NCBI GenBank assembly: GCA_019247605.1
Contig: JAFBAS010000109.1
Span: 1-49,963 of the forward strand
Direction of reading: 5' to 3'
Origin: Hyphomicrobiales bacterium
GTDB lineage: Bacteria > Pseudomonadota > Alphaproteobacteria > Rhizobiales > Beijerinckiaceae
Length of the DNA: 49,963 nucleotides
Shown here: positions 7,586 through 16,831 of the stretch, piece after piece
How the letters are laid out: each line of letters opens with the position of its first letter
Numbering within the stretch: the stretch's first letter is position 1
Program-made: the position numbers and the translations under genes
Notes under the pieces: generated by a model
Seen by the model: only the letters and a program-made list of their open reading frames with translations
Told to the model about the DNA's origin: nothing
The model's database searches: none

Positions 7586-9028
7586 ATGGCAAATCCTTAC
7601 GATATCATCGTGATCGGTTCGGGCCCGGGCGGGTATGTGACCGCGATCAGGGCAGCGCAGCTCGGCTTCAAGACGGCCATCGTCGAGCGCGAGCATCTCG
7701 GCGGGATTTGCCTCAACTGGGGATGCATCCCGACGAAGGCGCTGCTGCGATCCGCTGAGATTTTTCATTACGTGAGACACGCCCAGGATTACGGGCTTCT
7801 CCTCGAAGGCAAGATCGGCCCGGACGCCGCGGCGGTCGTGCGTCGCTCGCGCGGCGTCTCGAAACGCCTCAACGACGGCGTCGGCTTCCTCATGAAGAAG
7901 AACAAGATCGACGTGATCTGGGGCGAGGCGGTGATCGATGCGCCAGGCAAGATCACGGTGGCGGCGACGAAGAAACCGCCGATGCAGCCTGCGCATCCGG
8001 CGCCGAAAGGGACATTGGGGACCGGCAATTACGAAGCCGAGCACATCATCGTCGCGACGGGTGCGCGACCGCGCGTTCTCCCCGGCATAGAACCTGACGG
8101 CAAGCTGATCTGGACCTATTTCGAAGCGATGGTTCCTCCCTCCATTCCGAAATCGCTCCTCGTCATGGGCTCGGGCGCGATCGGTATCGAATTCGCGTCC
8201 TTCTTCCACGACATGGGTTCGGAGGTAACCGTCGTCGAGCTTCTCCCGCAAATTCTGCCCGTCGAAGATGCGGAAATCGCCGCGCATGCCCGCAAGCGCT
8301 TCGAGAAGGCCGGGATCAAGATATTCACTGGCGCCAAGGTGACAAAGGTCGAGAAGGGCACGGACGCCATCACGGCCCATGTCGAAGATGCCAAGGGTGC
8401 AAGCGTCACCATCGCGGCCGAGCGTTTGATCTCGGCGATTGGAGTGACCGGCAACGTCGAGAATCTCGGGCTCGAGAAGCTCGGGGTGAAAACCGAGCGC
8501 GGTTCGATCGTCATCGACGATTTCGGCCGCACGAATGTGAAGGGCATTTACGCCATCGGCGATGTCGCAGGCCCACCCATGCTGGCCCACAAGGCGGAGC
8601 ATGAAGGGGTTATTTGCGTCGAGGCCATCAAGGGGCTCGACGCCCATCCCATGGACAAGCTGAAAATCCCCGGCTGCACCTATTGCAACCCACAAATCGC
8701 TTCGGTCGGATTGACGGAGGCGAAGGGCAAGGAAGCCGGATATTCCCTGAAGGTCGGACGATTTCCTTTCGTCGGGAACGGCAAGGCGATCGCGCTCGGC
8801 GAGCCCGAAGGCCTCGTGAAAACGATCTTCGACGCGAAGACCGGCAAGCTCCTCGGCGCGCATATGGTGGGAGCCGAGGTCACCGAGCTTATCCAGGGCT
8901 TCGTCATCGCCATGAATCTCGAGACCACGGAAGAGGAGCTCATCAATGCCGTCTTCCCCCATCCGACCTTGTCCGAGACCATGCATGAGAGCGTGCTCGA
9001 TGCTTATGGGCGCGTGATCCACACCTGA
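7586..9028 (+). CDS. lpdA: Dihydrolipoyl dehydrogenase (E3)
   Basis: A 480-residue flavoprotein that reoxidises the lipoyl groups of 2-oxo acid dehydrogenase complexes with NAD+. The FAD site GSGPGG is at residues 11-16, the redox disulfide at Cys42/Cys47 in GGICLNWGCIPTK, an NAD-binding GSGAIGIEF follows near the middle, and the C-terminal HPxxxE dyad is His459/Glu464. Length and order are standard. No E1 or E2 genes are adjacent, unlike the usual pdhABC-lpd operon; it may serve as a shared E3 or belong to a complex encoded elsewhere. An insert around residues 125-150 rich in proline and lysine is a known feature of alphaproteobacterial E3 proteins. A Shine-Dalgarno-like AAGGAAGG lies 10 bases upstream. 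Confidence 0.95.
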   Translation: MANPYDIIVIGSGPGGYVTAIRAAQLGFKTAIVEREHLGGICLNWGCIPTKALLRSAEIFHYVRHAQDYGLLLEGKIGPDAAAVVRRSRGVSKRLNDGVGFLMKKNKIDVIWGEAVIDAPGKITVAATKKPPMQPAHPAPKGTLGTGNYEAEHIIVATGARPRVLPGIEPDGKLIWTYFEAMVPPSIPKSLLVMGSGAIGIEFASFFHDMGSEVTVVELLPQILPVEDAEIAAHARKRFEKAGIKIFTGAKVTKVEKGTDAITAHVEDAKGASVTIAAERLISAIGVTGNVENLGLEKLGVKTERGSIVIDDFGRTNVKGIYAIGDVAGPPMLAHKAEHEGVICVEAIKGLDAHPMDKLKIPGCTYCNPQIASVGLTEAKGKEAGYSLKVGRFPFVGNGKAIALGEPEGLVKTIFDAKTGKLLGAHMVGAEVTELIQGFVIAMNLETTEEELINAVFPHPTLSETMHESVLDAYGRVIHT

Positions 9029-9069
9029 GGCACGTGAGTGGAAGCGCAAGCGCGAATGGGAGGCGCAAG

Positions 9070-9900
9070 ATGCATCGCGTGATGCTGCCCGACGGAGAGA
9101 CTGTCCCGGCGCTCGGTCAAGGCACGTGGAAAATGGCGGATGTGCGTGGCCGAAGGCGCGAGGAGATCGCGGCCTTGCGCGAAGGCATCGCGCTCGGCAT
9201 GACGCTCATCGACACGGCCGAGATGTATGGTGAGGGGCTTGCCGAGGAGCTCGTCGGCGAGGCGGTCGAGGGCTTGCGCGACGAGGTGTTCATCGTGAGC
9301 AAGGCCTATCCGCAAAATGCAAGTCGCGAACGGCTCCATGCGGCTTGCGAGCGGAGCCTGCGGCGCCTGGGTACGGAGCGCATCGACCTCTACCTTTTGC
9401 ATTGGCGTGGCGGAGTGCCTCTCGCCGAGACCGTCGAGGCTTTCGAGGGCCTGCGCGCTGATGGCAAGATCCGGCACTGGGGCGTGAGCAATTTCGACAC
9501 GCAGGATATGGAAGAGCTGTTCGCAGCCGGCGGCGAGCGCTGTGCCACAAACCAGATCCTATATAATTTCGGGCGGCGCGGAGCTGAGTTCGAGCTTCTC
9601 CCTTGGCTCGCGAAGCACAAAATGCCCGCCATGGCTTACAGCCCGGTCGAGCAAGGGCGCCTTCCAGCGACCGGTGTGCTCGCCGAGATTGCCAAGGCGC
9701 ATGGGGCAAGCCTGGCGCAAATCGCGCTCGCCTTCCTTTTGCGGCGCAAAGACCTCATCGTCATCCCGAAGGCCGGGTCGATCGAGCATGTGCGCGAGAA
9801 CCATCGGGCGCTTGAGATCACGCTTTCGGCCGAGGAGCTTTCCGGGATCGATCGCACCTACCCGCCGCCGCGGCGCAAGGCGCCGCTCGAGATGTTGTGA
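9070..9900 (+). CDS. Aldo/keto reductase
   Basis: A 276-residue NAD(P)H-dependent (beta/alpha)8-barrel oxidoreductase. The catalytic tetrad is intact: Asp48 and Tyr53 in DTAEMYG, Lys78 in VSKAYP, and His111 in LYLLHWRG. The late nucleotide-binding stretch VIPKAGSIEHVREN is also present. I use ATG 9070, which has a GGAGG Shine-Dalgarno 6 bases upstream; a GTG at 9034 is possible but lacks one. It follows lpdA by 41 bp on the same strand and may be co-transcribed. The substrate is unknown; the closest characterised relatives reduce 2,5-diketo-gluconate or general aldehydes. Confidence 0.9.
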   Translation: MHRVMLPDGETVPALGQGTWKMADVRGRRREEIAALREGIALGMTLIDTAEMYGEGLAEELVGEAVEGLRDEVFIVSKAYPQNASRERLHAACERSLRRLGTERIDLYLLHWRGGVPLAETVEAFEGLRADGKIRHWGVSNFDTQDMEELFAAGGERCATNQILYNFGRRGAEFELLPWLAKHKMPAMAYSPVEQGRLPATGVLAEIAKAHGASLAQIALAFLLRRKDLIVIPKAGSIEHVRENHRALEITLSAEELSGIDRTYPPPRRKAPLEML

Positions 9901-9928
9901 TGCAATGGTCGGCTTTTGTGGGCTCGAT

Positions 9929-9956
9929 TTGACGCGAAACAACGCTCGGCTAAAGG
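9929..9956 (+). promoter_or_regulatory. Weak sigma-70-like promoter candidate for the quinone oxidoreductase gene
   Basis: TTGACG at 9929-9934, a 16-bp spacer, then TAAAGG at 9951-9956, about 75 bp before the gene start. The -35 box is good and the -10 box poor. A GTTTTT/AAAAAC hairpin (9956-9970) follows at once. Confidence 0.3.
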
Positions 9957-10031
9957 TTTTTTTGAAAAACACGACGAGCTTCATGCGCCGCGCGCCGTGA
10001 AATCGAAATTGGGTAATCGAGAGGGATGATC

Positions 10032-11003
10032 ATGGTCAAGGCCATTCGCGTCTATCGCACAGGCGGTCCGGAAGTTCTCAAATATGAAGAGGCCGAGCTT
10101 GCGGCACCGGCGCGCGGCGAGATCCGCGTCAAGCACGAAGCGATCGGCGTCAATTACATCGACACCTATTTCCGCAGTGGGCTCTATCCCGCACCGACGC
10201 CCTATACGCTCGGCAACGAGGCGGCAGGCGTGGTGACGGAAGTCGGGAAGGGCGTCACCGGCTTCAAGATCGGCGACCGCGTCGCCTATGTGGCCGGGCT
10301 TCGCAGCTACGCCGAAGAGGCGAATGTGCCGGCCGAGGTCGCGGTGAAGTTGCCCAAGGGCATCCCCTCCGAGACGGCGGCGGCGATGATGCTCAAGGGA
10401 ATGACCGCGGAATACCTTCTTCGGCGCACCTACAAGGTACGCCCGGGCGACACGATCCTCGTGCATGCGGCGGCCGGCGGCGTCGGCCTGATCTTGTGCC
10501 AATGGGGCAAGGCGCTCGGTGCGACGGTGATCGGCACCGTGGGATCGCCCGAAAAGGCCGCGCTCGCGAAGAAGCACGGTGCGCGCCACACCATCCTTTA
10601 CCGCGATGAGGATTTCGTGAAGCGCGTCGCCGAGATCACCAAGGGCAAGAAGTGCCAGGTCGTCTACGACGGCGTCGGCAAGGCGACTTTCCCCGGCTCG
10701 CTCGACTGCCTCGCGCCGCTCGGGATGTTCGTGAATTTCGGCAACGCTTCGGGTCCGGTCGAGGCTTTCAGCCTCCTCATGCTCTCGCAACGCGGCTCGC
10801 TCTTCGCGACGCGCCCGACCTTGAACACCTTCATGGCGCAACCGGGCGGGACGGCATCGATGGCGCGCCAGCTCTTCAAGGTGGTCGAGAGCGGAGCGGT
10901 CAAGATCAGGGTGACGCAACGCTTCCCCTTGCGAGACGCCGCCGCGGCCCATCGGGCGCTCGAAGGCCGCGATACCACAGGGTCGATCGTGCTCGTTCCT
11001 TAA
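10032..11003 (+). CDS. NADPH:quinone oxidoreductase (zeta-crystallin type)
   Basis: A 323-residue medium-chain dehydrogenase/reductase without catalytic zinc, like E. coli Qor. The GroES-like domain covers about residues 1-125 (substrate-side NYIDTYFRSGLYP), and the Rossmann domain carries the AAAGGVG nucleotide motif at 146-152, the hallmark of the quinone oxidoreductase group. It would reduce quinones or reactive enones with NADPH. ATG 10032 is preferred over ATG 10026 because GAGAGGG lies 6 bases upstream of it. The 3' end is convergent with rimO, 48 bp apart. Confidence 0.9.
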   Translation: MVKAIRVYRTGGPEVLKYEEAELAAPARGEIRVKHEAIGVNYIDTYFRSGLYPAPTPYTLGNEAAGVVTEVGKGVTGFKIGDRVAYVAGLRSYAEEANVPAEVAVKLPKGIPSETAAAMMLKGMTAEYLLRRTYKVRPGDTILVHAAAGGVGLILCQWGKALGATVIGTVGSPEKAALAKKHGARHTILYRDEDFVKRVAEITKGKKCQVVYDGVGKATFPGSLDCLAPLGMFVNFGNASGPVEAFSLLMLSQRGSLFATRPTLNTFMAQPGGTASMARQLFKVVESGAVKIRVTQRFPLRDAAAAHRALEGRDTTGSIVLVP

Positions 11004-11051
11004 GCATGCGTGTTGCCCGGGAGAGCGAGGCGGCGCGGAAAAACCCCGTCC

Positions 11052-12371
11052 CTACACCACCACCCCGTGCAGGTCGTAAGCCTGCGCGCGCTTTACCTTT
11101 GCGGTGACGACCTCGCCCACGGCGAGTGGCTTTTGCGATGAGAGCGTGATGGTGCCGTCGATCTCCGGCGCGTCGTGTTTGGTTCGGCCGATCGCGCCCT
11201 TCGGCGTCACCTGATCGACGATCGCCAACACCTCCGTGCCGATCTTGGCGCGCTGCTTTTCGAGGCTGATCGCCTGCTGGTGGCGCATGAAGCGATCATG
11301 GCGCGCCTTCGCCACCTCCTGCGGCACCATGGGGAGCCCGAGATCGTTTGCCGCCGCGCCGTTCACGGGCTCGTAAATGAAGCAACCGACGCGATCGAGC
11401 TTCGCCTCGCTCATCCAGCCGAGAAGCTCCTCGAAATCCGCGTCCGTCTCGCCCGGGAAGCCGACGATGAAGGTCGAGCGGATCGCAATCTCCGGACAGA
11501 GCGCGCGCCATTTTTCAATTCGTTGAAGCGTCTTTTCCCGTGCCGCCGGGCGGCGCATCGATTTCAGCACCTTCGGGGAAGCGTGCTGGAAAGGGATGTC
11601 GAGATAGGGAAGGATGAGGCCTTCAGCCATCAACGGAATGAGCGCATCCACATGCGGATAGGGGTAGACGTAGTGGAGGCGCACCCAGGAACCGAGCGAG
11701 CCGAGGGCGCGCGCGAGATCGAGAACGCGGGTCTCGAGGTCGGTTCCCTTCCAGCTTGTCCTCTCATGGCGCCTGTCGAGCCCGTAAGCGGAAGTGTCCT
11801 GCGAGATCACGAGAAGCTCCTTCACACCGGCAGCCACGAGGCGTTCGGCTTCGCGCATCACCTCGGGAAGCGGGCGTGAAACGAGCCGTCCCCTGAGTTG
11901 AGGAATGATGCAGAAGGAGCATCGATTGTTGCAGCCCTCCGAAATCTTGAGATACGCGTAATGGCGCGGCGTGAGCTTGATTCCTTGCGGCGGCACGAGA
12001 TCGATCTTCGGGTCATGTGCGGGAGGAACCGCGCGATGCACGGCCTCGACGACGCTCTCATAAGCTTGCGGTCCGGTGATCGACAGCACATCGGGGAAGC
12101 GCTCGCTGATCGATTGCGGCTGCGCCCCCATGCACCCCGTGACGATGACCTTGCCGTTCTCGGCGAGCGCCGTGCCGATCGCCTCGAGTGATTCCGCCTT
12201 GGCGCTGTCGATGAAGCCGCAAGTGTTGACGATCACGCAATCGGCCCCCTCGTGGCGATTGGTCAAGGCATAGCCTTCCGCGCGAAGCCGCGTGATGATG
12301 CGCTCGGAATCGACAAGCGCCTTCGGGCAACCGAGCGAGACGAAGCTGATGGTCGGGGCGGAGAGAGCCAA
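11052..12371 (-). CDS. rimO: Ribosomal protein S12 methylthiotransferase RimO
   Basis: A 439-residue radical-SAM enzyme that adds a methylthio group to the conserved aspartate of ribosomal protein S12. The N-terminal methylthiotransferase domain carries cluster cysteines Cys15 ([13 protein letters not shown]), Cys51 (NTCGF) and Cys80 (TGCM). The radical-SAM cluster is Cys147/Cys151/Cys154 in [19 protein letters not shown]-terminal TRAM domain follows (about residues 370-439). The CPKALVDSE and IIPQLRG wording separates RimO from the tRNA enzyme MiaB. It is transcribed leftward, divergent from the DUF3303-like gene. Confidence 0.95.
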   Translation of the reverse strand: MALSAPTISFVSLGCPKALVDSERIITRLRAEGYALTNRHEGADCVIVNTCGFIDSAKAESLEAIGTALAENGKVIVTGCMGAQPQSISERFPDVLSITGPQAYESVVEAVHRAVPPAHDPKIDLVPPQGIKLTPRHYAYLKISEGCNNRCSFCIIPQLRGRLVSRPLPEVMREAERLVAAGVKELLVISQDTSAYGLDRRHERTSWKGTDLETRVLDLARALGSLGSWVRLHYVYPYPHVDALIPLMAEGLILPYLDIPFQHASPKVLKSMRRPAAREKTLQRIEKWRALCPEIAIRSTFIVGFPGETDADFEELLGWMSEAKLDRVGCFIYEPVNGAAANDLGLPMVPQEVAKARHDRFMRHQQAISLEKQRAKIGTEVLAIVDQVTPKGAIGRTKHDAPEIDGTITLSSQKPLAVGEVVTAKVKRAQAYDLHGVVV

Positions 12372-12511
12372 TGACGTTCAACCGAATGAGCCGGGAAAGC
12401 GTGGCCAATAGGGTGGCGCGCACGAAATTGCAATTCGCTCGTCGGCTCGGTGATGCGCGCCTCAGCCGTTGGCCGCGCATGACGACGTGAAATGATCAAG
12501 GGAGAATGACT

Positions 12512-12787
12512 GTGCAGTTCATGGTGATCGAGACCTTCCGCAACCAGGATGCCACAACCGTCTATCGGCGATTTCGGGAGAAGGGCCGGATGATGCCAGA
12601 CGGTCTCACCTTCATTGAGAGCTTTGTCACCGCAGATCTTTCGCGCTGCTTTCAGGTGATGGAATGCGAGGATGTGACCCTTCTGCAGAAATGGGTCGCG
12701 CAATGGTCGGACCTCATCGGCTTCGAAATTCTGCCCGTCACGGCCGGCAAGTCGACGGGTGTCGCGCTGATGGGCGAAGCCCAATGA
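12512..12787 (+). CDS. Small DUF3303-like protein
   Basis: A 91-residue soluble protein that I recognise as DUF3303-like: MVIETFRNQDATTVYRRFR, then GRMMPDGLTFIESFVTADLS and CFQVMECEDVTLLQKWVAQW. The fold is probably a ferredoxin-like dimeric barrel; no activity is known. GTG 12512 has GGAG 7 bases upstream; ATG 12506 lies too close to that Shine-Dalgarno and ATG 12521 would also fit the family start. The neighbouring 3-hydroxyisobutyryl-CoA hydrolase gene follows 108 bp later. Confidence 0.75.
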   Translation: MQFMVIETFRNQDATTVYRRFREKGRMMPDGLTFIESFVTADLSRCFQVMECEDVTLLQKWVAQWSDLIGFEILPVTAGKSTGVALMGEAQ

Positions 12788-12895
12788 GATGAGCGATGCG
12801 GGATGGAGGCTCTGCGAAGCAGCATGCGCCGCGATTGACCCCGAGTGGCGCTGGCGCTTAAGGACGGGCCGAGCTGCGAGGGCTGCGTTCGATAC

Positions 12896-13960
12896 ATGAC
12901 CGATGATCCCGAAATCCTGATCGAGAGCCGCGGCCACCTCGGCTTGATCACGCTCAACCGTCCTGATGCCTTGAATGCGCTCACGCTCGGGATGGTCCGC
13001 GTGATGCGCGACGCGCTCGAGCGTTGGGCAATCGAGCCTAAAATCGCGAGCATCGCCATTCGGGGCGCGGGCTCGAAGGCGTTTTGTGCCGGCGGCGACA
13101 TCCTCACCCTTTACGCGCAAAAACAGGATGGCCAGGCCGAGAAGTCGCTCGTCTTCTGGGCGGAGGAGTATGCGCTCAACCGGATCATCAAGCGCTTCCC
13201 CAAGCCCTATCTCGCCTTGATCGACGGCATCGTGATGGGGGGAGGCGTCGGCGTCTCGATCCATGGTTCGCACCGTATCGCGGGGGAGCGGTTTCAATTC
13301 GCCATGCCGGAAGTCGGCATCGGGTTTTTTCCAGATGTCGGTGCAACCTACGTCTTGCCACGCCTTCCTTGGAGGTTCGGCTACTATCTCGCGCTCACAG
13401 GGATGCGGATCGGGCGCGGGACCGCGGCAGCGCTCGGTATTGCGACGCATTGCGTCCCAGCTTCGCGGTTCGATGCCATTCTCGATCGGCTGGCGGCGGG
13501 GGAGCCGACGCATCGCGTGCTCGTCGGCGAAGTGGTCGCGCATGGTGAAGCTCCCGAACTCGCCCATGCCGGGACCGTTGCACAAAGCTTCGGTGGCGAA
13601 ACCGTCGAGGCGATTCTCGCCGCGCTCGACGATCTTGCTGCGAAAGGCGTGGCTTTTGCGGCCGAGACGGCGGCGCAGATGCGCCTGAAGTCGCCCACGA
13701 GCCTGAAACTCGCCTTGGCGGCGCTTCGACAAGGACGTGAAGTCGAGTTCGAGAAAGCGCTGCAGCTCGAATATCGCATTTGCCGGCGCATCATTGAGGG
13801 TCACGAATTCTACGAAGGCATTCGTGCCCAGGTGATCGACAAGGATCGCAAGCCGCGCTGGCAACCCGAGACGCTCGCGAACGTCACCGATGACGCGGTC
13901 GGCGCGTATTTCATGGAGCTTGGCAAGGACGAGCTCGTCTTCGATGGCGAGGCGCGATGA
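12896..13960 (+). CDS. 3-hydroxyisobutyryl-CoA hydrolase / enoyl-CoA hydratase family
   Basis: A 354-residue crotonase-fold enzyme of the HIBYL-CoA hydrolase group, which frees 3-hydroxyisobutyrate in valine breakdown. Oxyanion-hole segments are CAGGDI (64-69) and GGGVGV (115-120). The catalytic pair matches the human enzyme: Glu139 and Asp147 in MPEVGIGFFPDVGATY. The C-terminal signature HEFYEGIRAQVIDKDRKPRW is diagnostic for this subgroup over plain hydratases. Its length is also that of hydrolases (about 350) and not of hydratases (about 260). Start 12896 fits the family; upstream codons in frame are not conserved. It overlaps the next gene by 4 bp (ATGA). Confidence 0.85.
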   Translation: MTDDPEILIESRGHLGLITLNRPDALNALTLGMVRVMRDALERWAIEPKIASIAIRGAGSKAFCAGGDILTLYAQKQDGQAEKSLVFWAEEYALNRIIKRFPKPYLALIDGIVMGGGVGVSIHGSHRIAGERFQFAMPEVGIGFFPDVGATYVLPRLPWRFGYYLALTGMRIGRGTAAALGIATHCVPASRFDAILDRLAAGEPTHRVLVGEVVAHGEAPELAHAGTVAQSFGGETVEAILAALDDLAAKGVAFAAETAAQMRLKSPTSLKLALAALRQGREVEFEKALQLEYRICRRIIEGHEFYEGIRAQVIDKDRKPRWQPETLANVTDDAVGAYFMELGKDELVFDGEAR

Positions 13961-14388
13961 AGCGCCCCTCGAACGATGACGCGATCCGGCTGCGCGCCCC
14001 CGGTGAGGAAACCCGCGAAGGCGAGGGGATCGATTGGGGCCTGGTCCGCGCCGTCTACATGCGGATCATCGGTCTCGCCTGGCTGGTGAAAGGCCTCTAT
14101 GGTGGGGCGAAGATCATCGGTGTGTTCGGCCCTGTCTTCGGCTCGCTGGAAACCAGCGAGCAGGTGAACGCGGTTTTTTCGACGATCGGTGATTGTATCG
14201 CCGGCGTCGGGCTCTGGCTCACCGTCAGCTGGGGGGCCGTCACCTGGATCGTGGTGGCGCTTGGCGAAACCCTCTTCGACTTGAGCGGGGGCGCCGCGCC
14301 CATTTCGGCGCTTGTGGATTTAGTCGCCATCCTCCTCTACTTCCTCGTCACCTTTTTGCGCGGACGCCAGGGTTACGACCGACTGTGA
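13957..14388 (+). CDS. Small integral membrane protein of unknown function
   Basis: A 143-residue protein with about three membrane helices (residues 35-58, 74-100 and 115-134) after a charged cytoplasmic N-terminus. It starts in a 4-bp ATGA overlap with the hydrolase gene, so it is translationally coupled to it. From memory it resembles small Hyphomicrobiales membrane proteins filed as DUF6163, but this could not be checked. No catalytic motif is visible. Confidence 0.7.
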   Translation: MKRPSNDDAIRLRAPGEETREGEGIDWGLVRAVYMRIIGLAWLVKGLYGGAKIIGVFGPVFGSLETSEQVNAVFSTIGDCIAGVGLWLTVSWGAVTWIVVALGETLFDLSGGAAPISALVDLVAILLYFLVTFLRGRQGYDRL

Positions 14389-14451
14389 CGCGCAAGGGTT
14401 GGTGAGATCGGCAAAGGGCGCAAGGCGGGAAAGGCGGGCGAAAATCGTTCA

Positions 14452-14480
14452 TATTCAATTTCGATTCATCCTATTGAATA
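14452..14480. promoter_or_regulatory. Perfect 8-bp inverted repeat upstream of ldtR, candidate operator
   Basis: TATTCAAT at 14452-14459 and ATTGAATA at 14473-14480 are perfect inverse complements with a 13-bp spacer. The repeat sits in an unusually AT-rich patch about 108 bp upstream of the MarR-family gene ldtR. MarR proteins bind such dyads and commonly regulate themselves, so this is a plausible LdtR site; that link is inference. Confidence 0.5.
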
Positions 14481-14587
14481 AACTTCCAATTCACCTTCAA
14501 GTTTAAACTCGTATTCATGCGCTCGCGATAAGCCTCCTTCCAGACGGCCGAAAAAATTGGCCGCGGGAGAGTCAAACGGAGTGAGGC

Positions 14588-15103
14588 ATGAGCACGGCAT
14601 TGAAAATGCCCGCGGCGAGCGAATCCGCTCGCGGCGCAGGCACAGCGGTAAGGCCACATTACCTCGAATCCCTCAAGCTGGTGGAGCGTCTCCACCGGTG
14701 TCTTTTGGACGTGGTCAAGGATGAGTTCGAGCGTCGCAAGCGCGACGACGTGAACGCCATCCAGGCCCTGTTGATCTACAATATCGGCGATCAGGAACTC
14801 TCGGCGAGCGAGCTTCGCGCACGCGGCTACTATCTCGGCTCGAACGTCTCCTACAACGTGAAGAAGCTCGTCGACATCGGCTATCTGCACCATAACCGTT
14901 CGCGCATCGATCGGCGCGCCGTGCGCATCAGCCTCACGGAAAAGGGCAGGGAGGTGCACGACATCGTCAAGAAGCTCTACGAGAAGCATGTGGGCGTGAT
15001 CGAGCATCTCGGCGGTGTCTCGACCGATGACTTTCAGCGCATGAACCACGCGCTCGCAAGGCTCGAGCGTTTCTGGTCGGACCAGATCAAATATCGCCTC
15101 TGA
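14588..15103 (+). CDS. ldtR: MarR-family transcriptional regulator LdtR
   Basis: A 171-residue winged-helix regulator. Helices before and through the DNA-binding domain read ELSASELRARGYYLGSNVSYNVKKLVDIGYL, followed by the wing HHNRSRIDRRAVRISLTEKG, a classic MarR arrangement but with the long N-terminal helix (LKLVERLHRCLLDVVKDEFE) of the LdtR subgroup. In 'Candidatus Liberibacter asiaticus' LdtR activates the L,D-transpeptidase gene ldtP and osmotic tolerance. Here an LdtP homologue lies 2.2 kb downstream, separated by a lactate permease gene on the other strand. The GGAG Shine-Dalgarno supports ATG 14588. An inverted repeat at 14452-14480 may be its operator. Confidence 0.85.
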   Translation: MSTALKMPAASESARGAGTAVRPHYLESLKLVERLHRCLLDVVKDEFERRKRDDVNAIQALLIYNIGDQELSASELRARGYYLGSNVSYNVKKLVDIGYLHHNRSRIDRRAVRISLTEKGREVHDIVKKLYEKHVGVIEHLGGVSTDDFQRMNHALARLERFWSDQIKYRL

Positions 15104-15143
15104 TTCTCGACCCGCGATCGCGACCCCGTGCTGCTCCGCCGTT

Positions 15144-15172
15144 CTTCTCCGGCGCTCTTCGCGCGGGAGAAG
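15144..15172. repeat. Hairpin between convergent ldtR and lactate permease genes
   Basis: CTTCTCC at 15144-15150 pairs with GGAGAAG at 15166-15172 across a 15-base loop. No T run follows, so it may be a REP-like extragenic palindrome rather than a terminator, although its position between convergent 3' ends would suit either. Confidence 0.45.
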
Positions 15173-15182
15173 GGCGAAGGCG

Positions 15183-16802
15183 CTATTTCGGCAGCGCCGC
15201 GATATCGGGGAAGAAGAAGTAGCAGGCAACCCCGATCAGGACGAGGTAGACGAGGAGCACGATGGTCCAGCCGAAGTTATGGCGGATCACCTCTCCTTCG
15301 TTGCGCACGAACTCGCTCGTCGACACCCCGACGCTCGCGGTCTGCGGCGCGATCGGCTTGCCGATCTCGGCACCGACCGAGTTCAGGGTCGGCAGCAGCA
15401 TCAGGGGGAAGCCGAGCAACTGTCCGACGAGCGCCTGGAATTTGCCGAACATGGCGTTCGTCGAGGTGTTCGATCCGGACAAGGCGACACCGATGAAGCC
15501 GAGAAGCGGCGCGACGATGATGAAGGCCGCGCCCATCTTCGAGAAGGCGCTCGCGAGCGAGCCTGCCATCCCCGAGTAGTTGAAGACATAGGCGAGGCCG
15601 AAGATGAACACGCCGACGAGGCAGGCCCCCCACATTTGCGACCAGGTCTTGGCGAAGATGTCGCGGATCTGATGCATGTTGACGCCCATCAGAAGCACGA
15701 CCACGATCCAGGAAGCCAGGATCGCCGAACCGCCGACGAAGGGTTTGAAGTCGAAAGCGGTCGTGATCGTCGCGCCGGGTGTGAGCGACGATGCGGCTGA
15801 GACCGCAAGATGCAGCCACGTAATGCCCGGCAAGGGTGACCATGGCCCGGTCCACGCGACAACGACCACGATGAGGACGAGGATCGGCAACCAACCCTCA
15901 AAGATCTCCGTTGAGCTGAGCCCATGCGCTTCGGTCGTCACGTCTCCTGCGCGGGCCGCTACCGGCACTCCGCCATAGCCAAGGGTCTGTGAGGGTTGCC
16001 AGATCTTGAGGAGCATCAGGAGGCAGGCAAAGCAGACGATCGAGCCGATGACGTCGGGGAGATAGGGGCCAAGATAGATCGAGGTCGGCAACTGACCCGC
16101 GACGTAGCCGAGCGAACCCACGACGGCGAGTGGCCATCCCCCCTTCATGCCCTCCTTGCCGCTCACGAGGTAGAGCAGAATCCAAGGCGGCAACAACGCG
16201 AGAATGGCGACGATCTTGCCGACCGAGGCGGCGAGCGCCAGAAGCGGCATGCCGGTCACCGCCGCGAGCGCGATGATCGGAGCGCCGAGCGCGCCGTATG
16301 AGACCGGTGCGTTGTTCGCGATGGCCGCAATGCGGATGGCATCGAGCGCCGGAATGCCGAGCGTGATCAGGATGGGCGCGACGAAGGCCCAAGGATAGCC
16401 GAAGCCGACGAGACCCTCGAGTAAGGCGCCGAATGCCCAGGCGAAAAGGATCGTCTGCACGCGCACATCGCGCGTCCCCTGCTGGATGAGCCAGCGGCGC
16501 AGCTTCTCGAAGGCGCCTGTCGCCACGAGCGTGTTGAACAAAATCACGCCCCAGAAAGTGATCCAATCGACATTCCAGACGCCCGTCGCCGAGCCGTAGA
16601 CATAAGCGAGGAGACCATCCTCCAATGGCATCTTCCAGACCCAAAGCCCGAGGAGGAAGGTCACGACCGAGCCGATGAGCACGGCGAGCCAGGCCGACAT
16701 GCGCAAGCCCGCGAGAAGGAACAGCAGCAGCACCACCGGAATGAGCGCGACGAGCCAAGTGACGAAGAGGTTTCCAGTCGGATCGAGAATTTGCGTGAAC
16801 AT
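15183..16802 (-). CDS. lldP: L-lactate permease (LctP/LldP family)
   Basis: A 539-residue secondary transporter of the lactate permease family (TC 2.A.14), importing L-lactate, D-lactate or glycolate with protons across the inner membrane. It has about 12-14 hydrophobic helices throughout. Recognisable family segments are GLVGFGYPWAFVAPIL, NNAPVSYGALGAPI and LGFIGVALSGSNTSTNAMFG near the C-terminus. The end GVACYFFFPDIAALPK is typical. No lactate dehydrogenase or LldR/GntR regulator is adjacent. It sits, on the opposite strand, between ldtR and ldtP. A CCAGGG/CCCTGG hairpin lies just upstream of its Shine-Dalgarno. Confidence 0.9.
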   Translation of the reverse strand: MFTQILDPTGNLFVTWLVALIPVVLLLFLLAGLRMSAWLAVLIGSVVTFLLGLWVWKMPLEDGLLAYVYGSATGVWNVDWITFWGVILFNTLVATGAFEKLRRWLIQQGTRDVRVQTILFAWAFGALLEGLVGFGYPWAFVAPILITLGIPALDAIRIAAIANNAPVSYGALGAPIIALAAVTGMPLLALAASVGKIVAILALLPPWILLYLVSGKEGMKGGWPLAVVGSLGYVAGQLPTSIYLGPYLPDVIGSIVCFACLLMLLKIWQPSQTLGYGGVPVAARAGDVTTEAHGLSSTEIFEGWLPILVLIVVVVAWTGPWSPLPGITWLHLAVSAASSLTPGATITTAFDFKPFVGGSAILASWIVVVLLMGVNMHQIRDIFAKTWSQMWGACLVGVFIFGLAYVFNYSGMAGSLASAFSKMGAAFIIVAPLLGFIGVALSGSNTSTNAMFGKFQALVGQLLGFPLMLLPTLNSVGAEIGKPIAPQTASVGVSTSEFVRNEGEVIRHNFGWTIVLLVYLVLIGVACYFFFPDIAALPK

Positions 16803-16816
16803 CGATCAGTGTCTCC

Positions 16817-16831
16817 CCAGGGCGTCCCTGG
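16817..16831 (-). promoter_or_regulatory. Hairpin next to the Shine-Dalgarno of the lactate permease gene
   Basis: CCAGGG, a 3-base loop and CCCTGG form a perfect 6-bp stem. In the leftward transcript it ends just before the GGGGAG ribosome-binding site, 14 bases from the ATG, where it could affect translation. It may also be an operator. Confidence 0.35.

Noticed and set aside
12263-13864. 533-aa open frame on the - strand across the hydrolase gene
   Set aside because: Antisense of the 3-hydroxyisobutyryl-CoA hydrolase gene, whose crotonase motifs and length are fully convincing.
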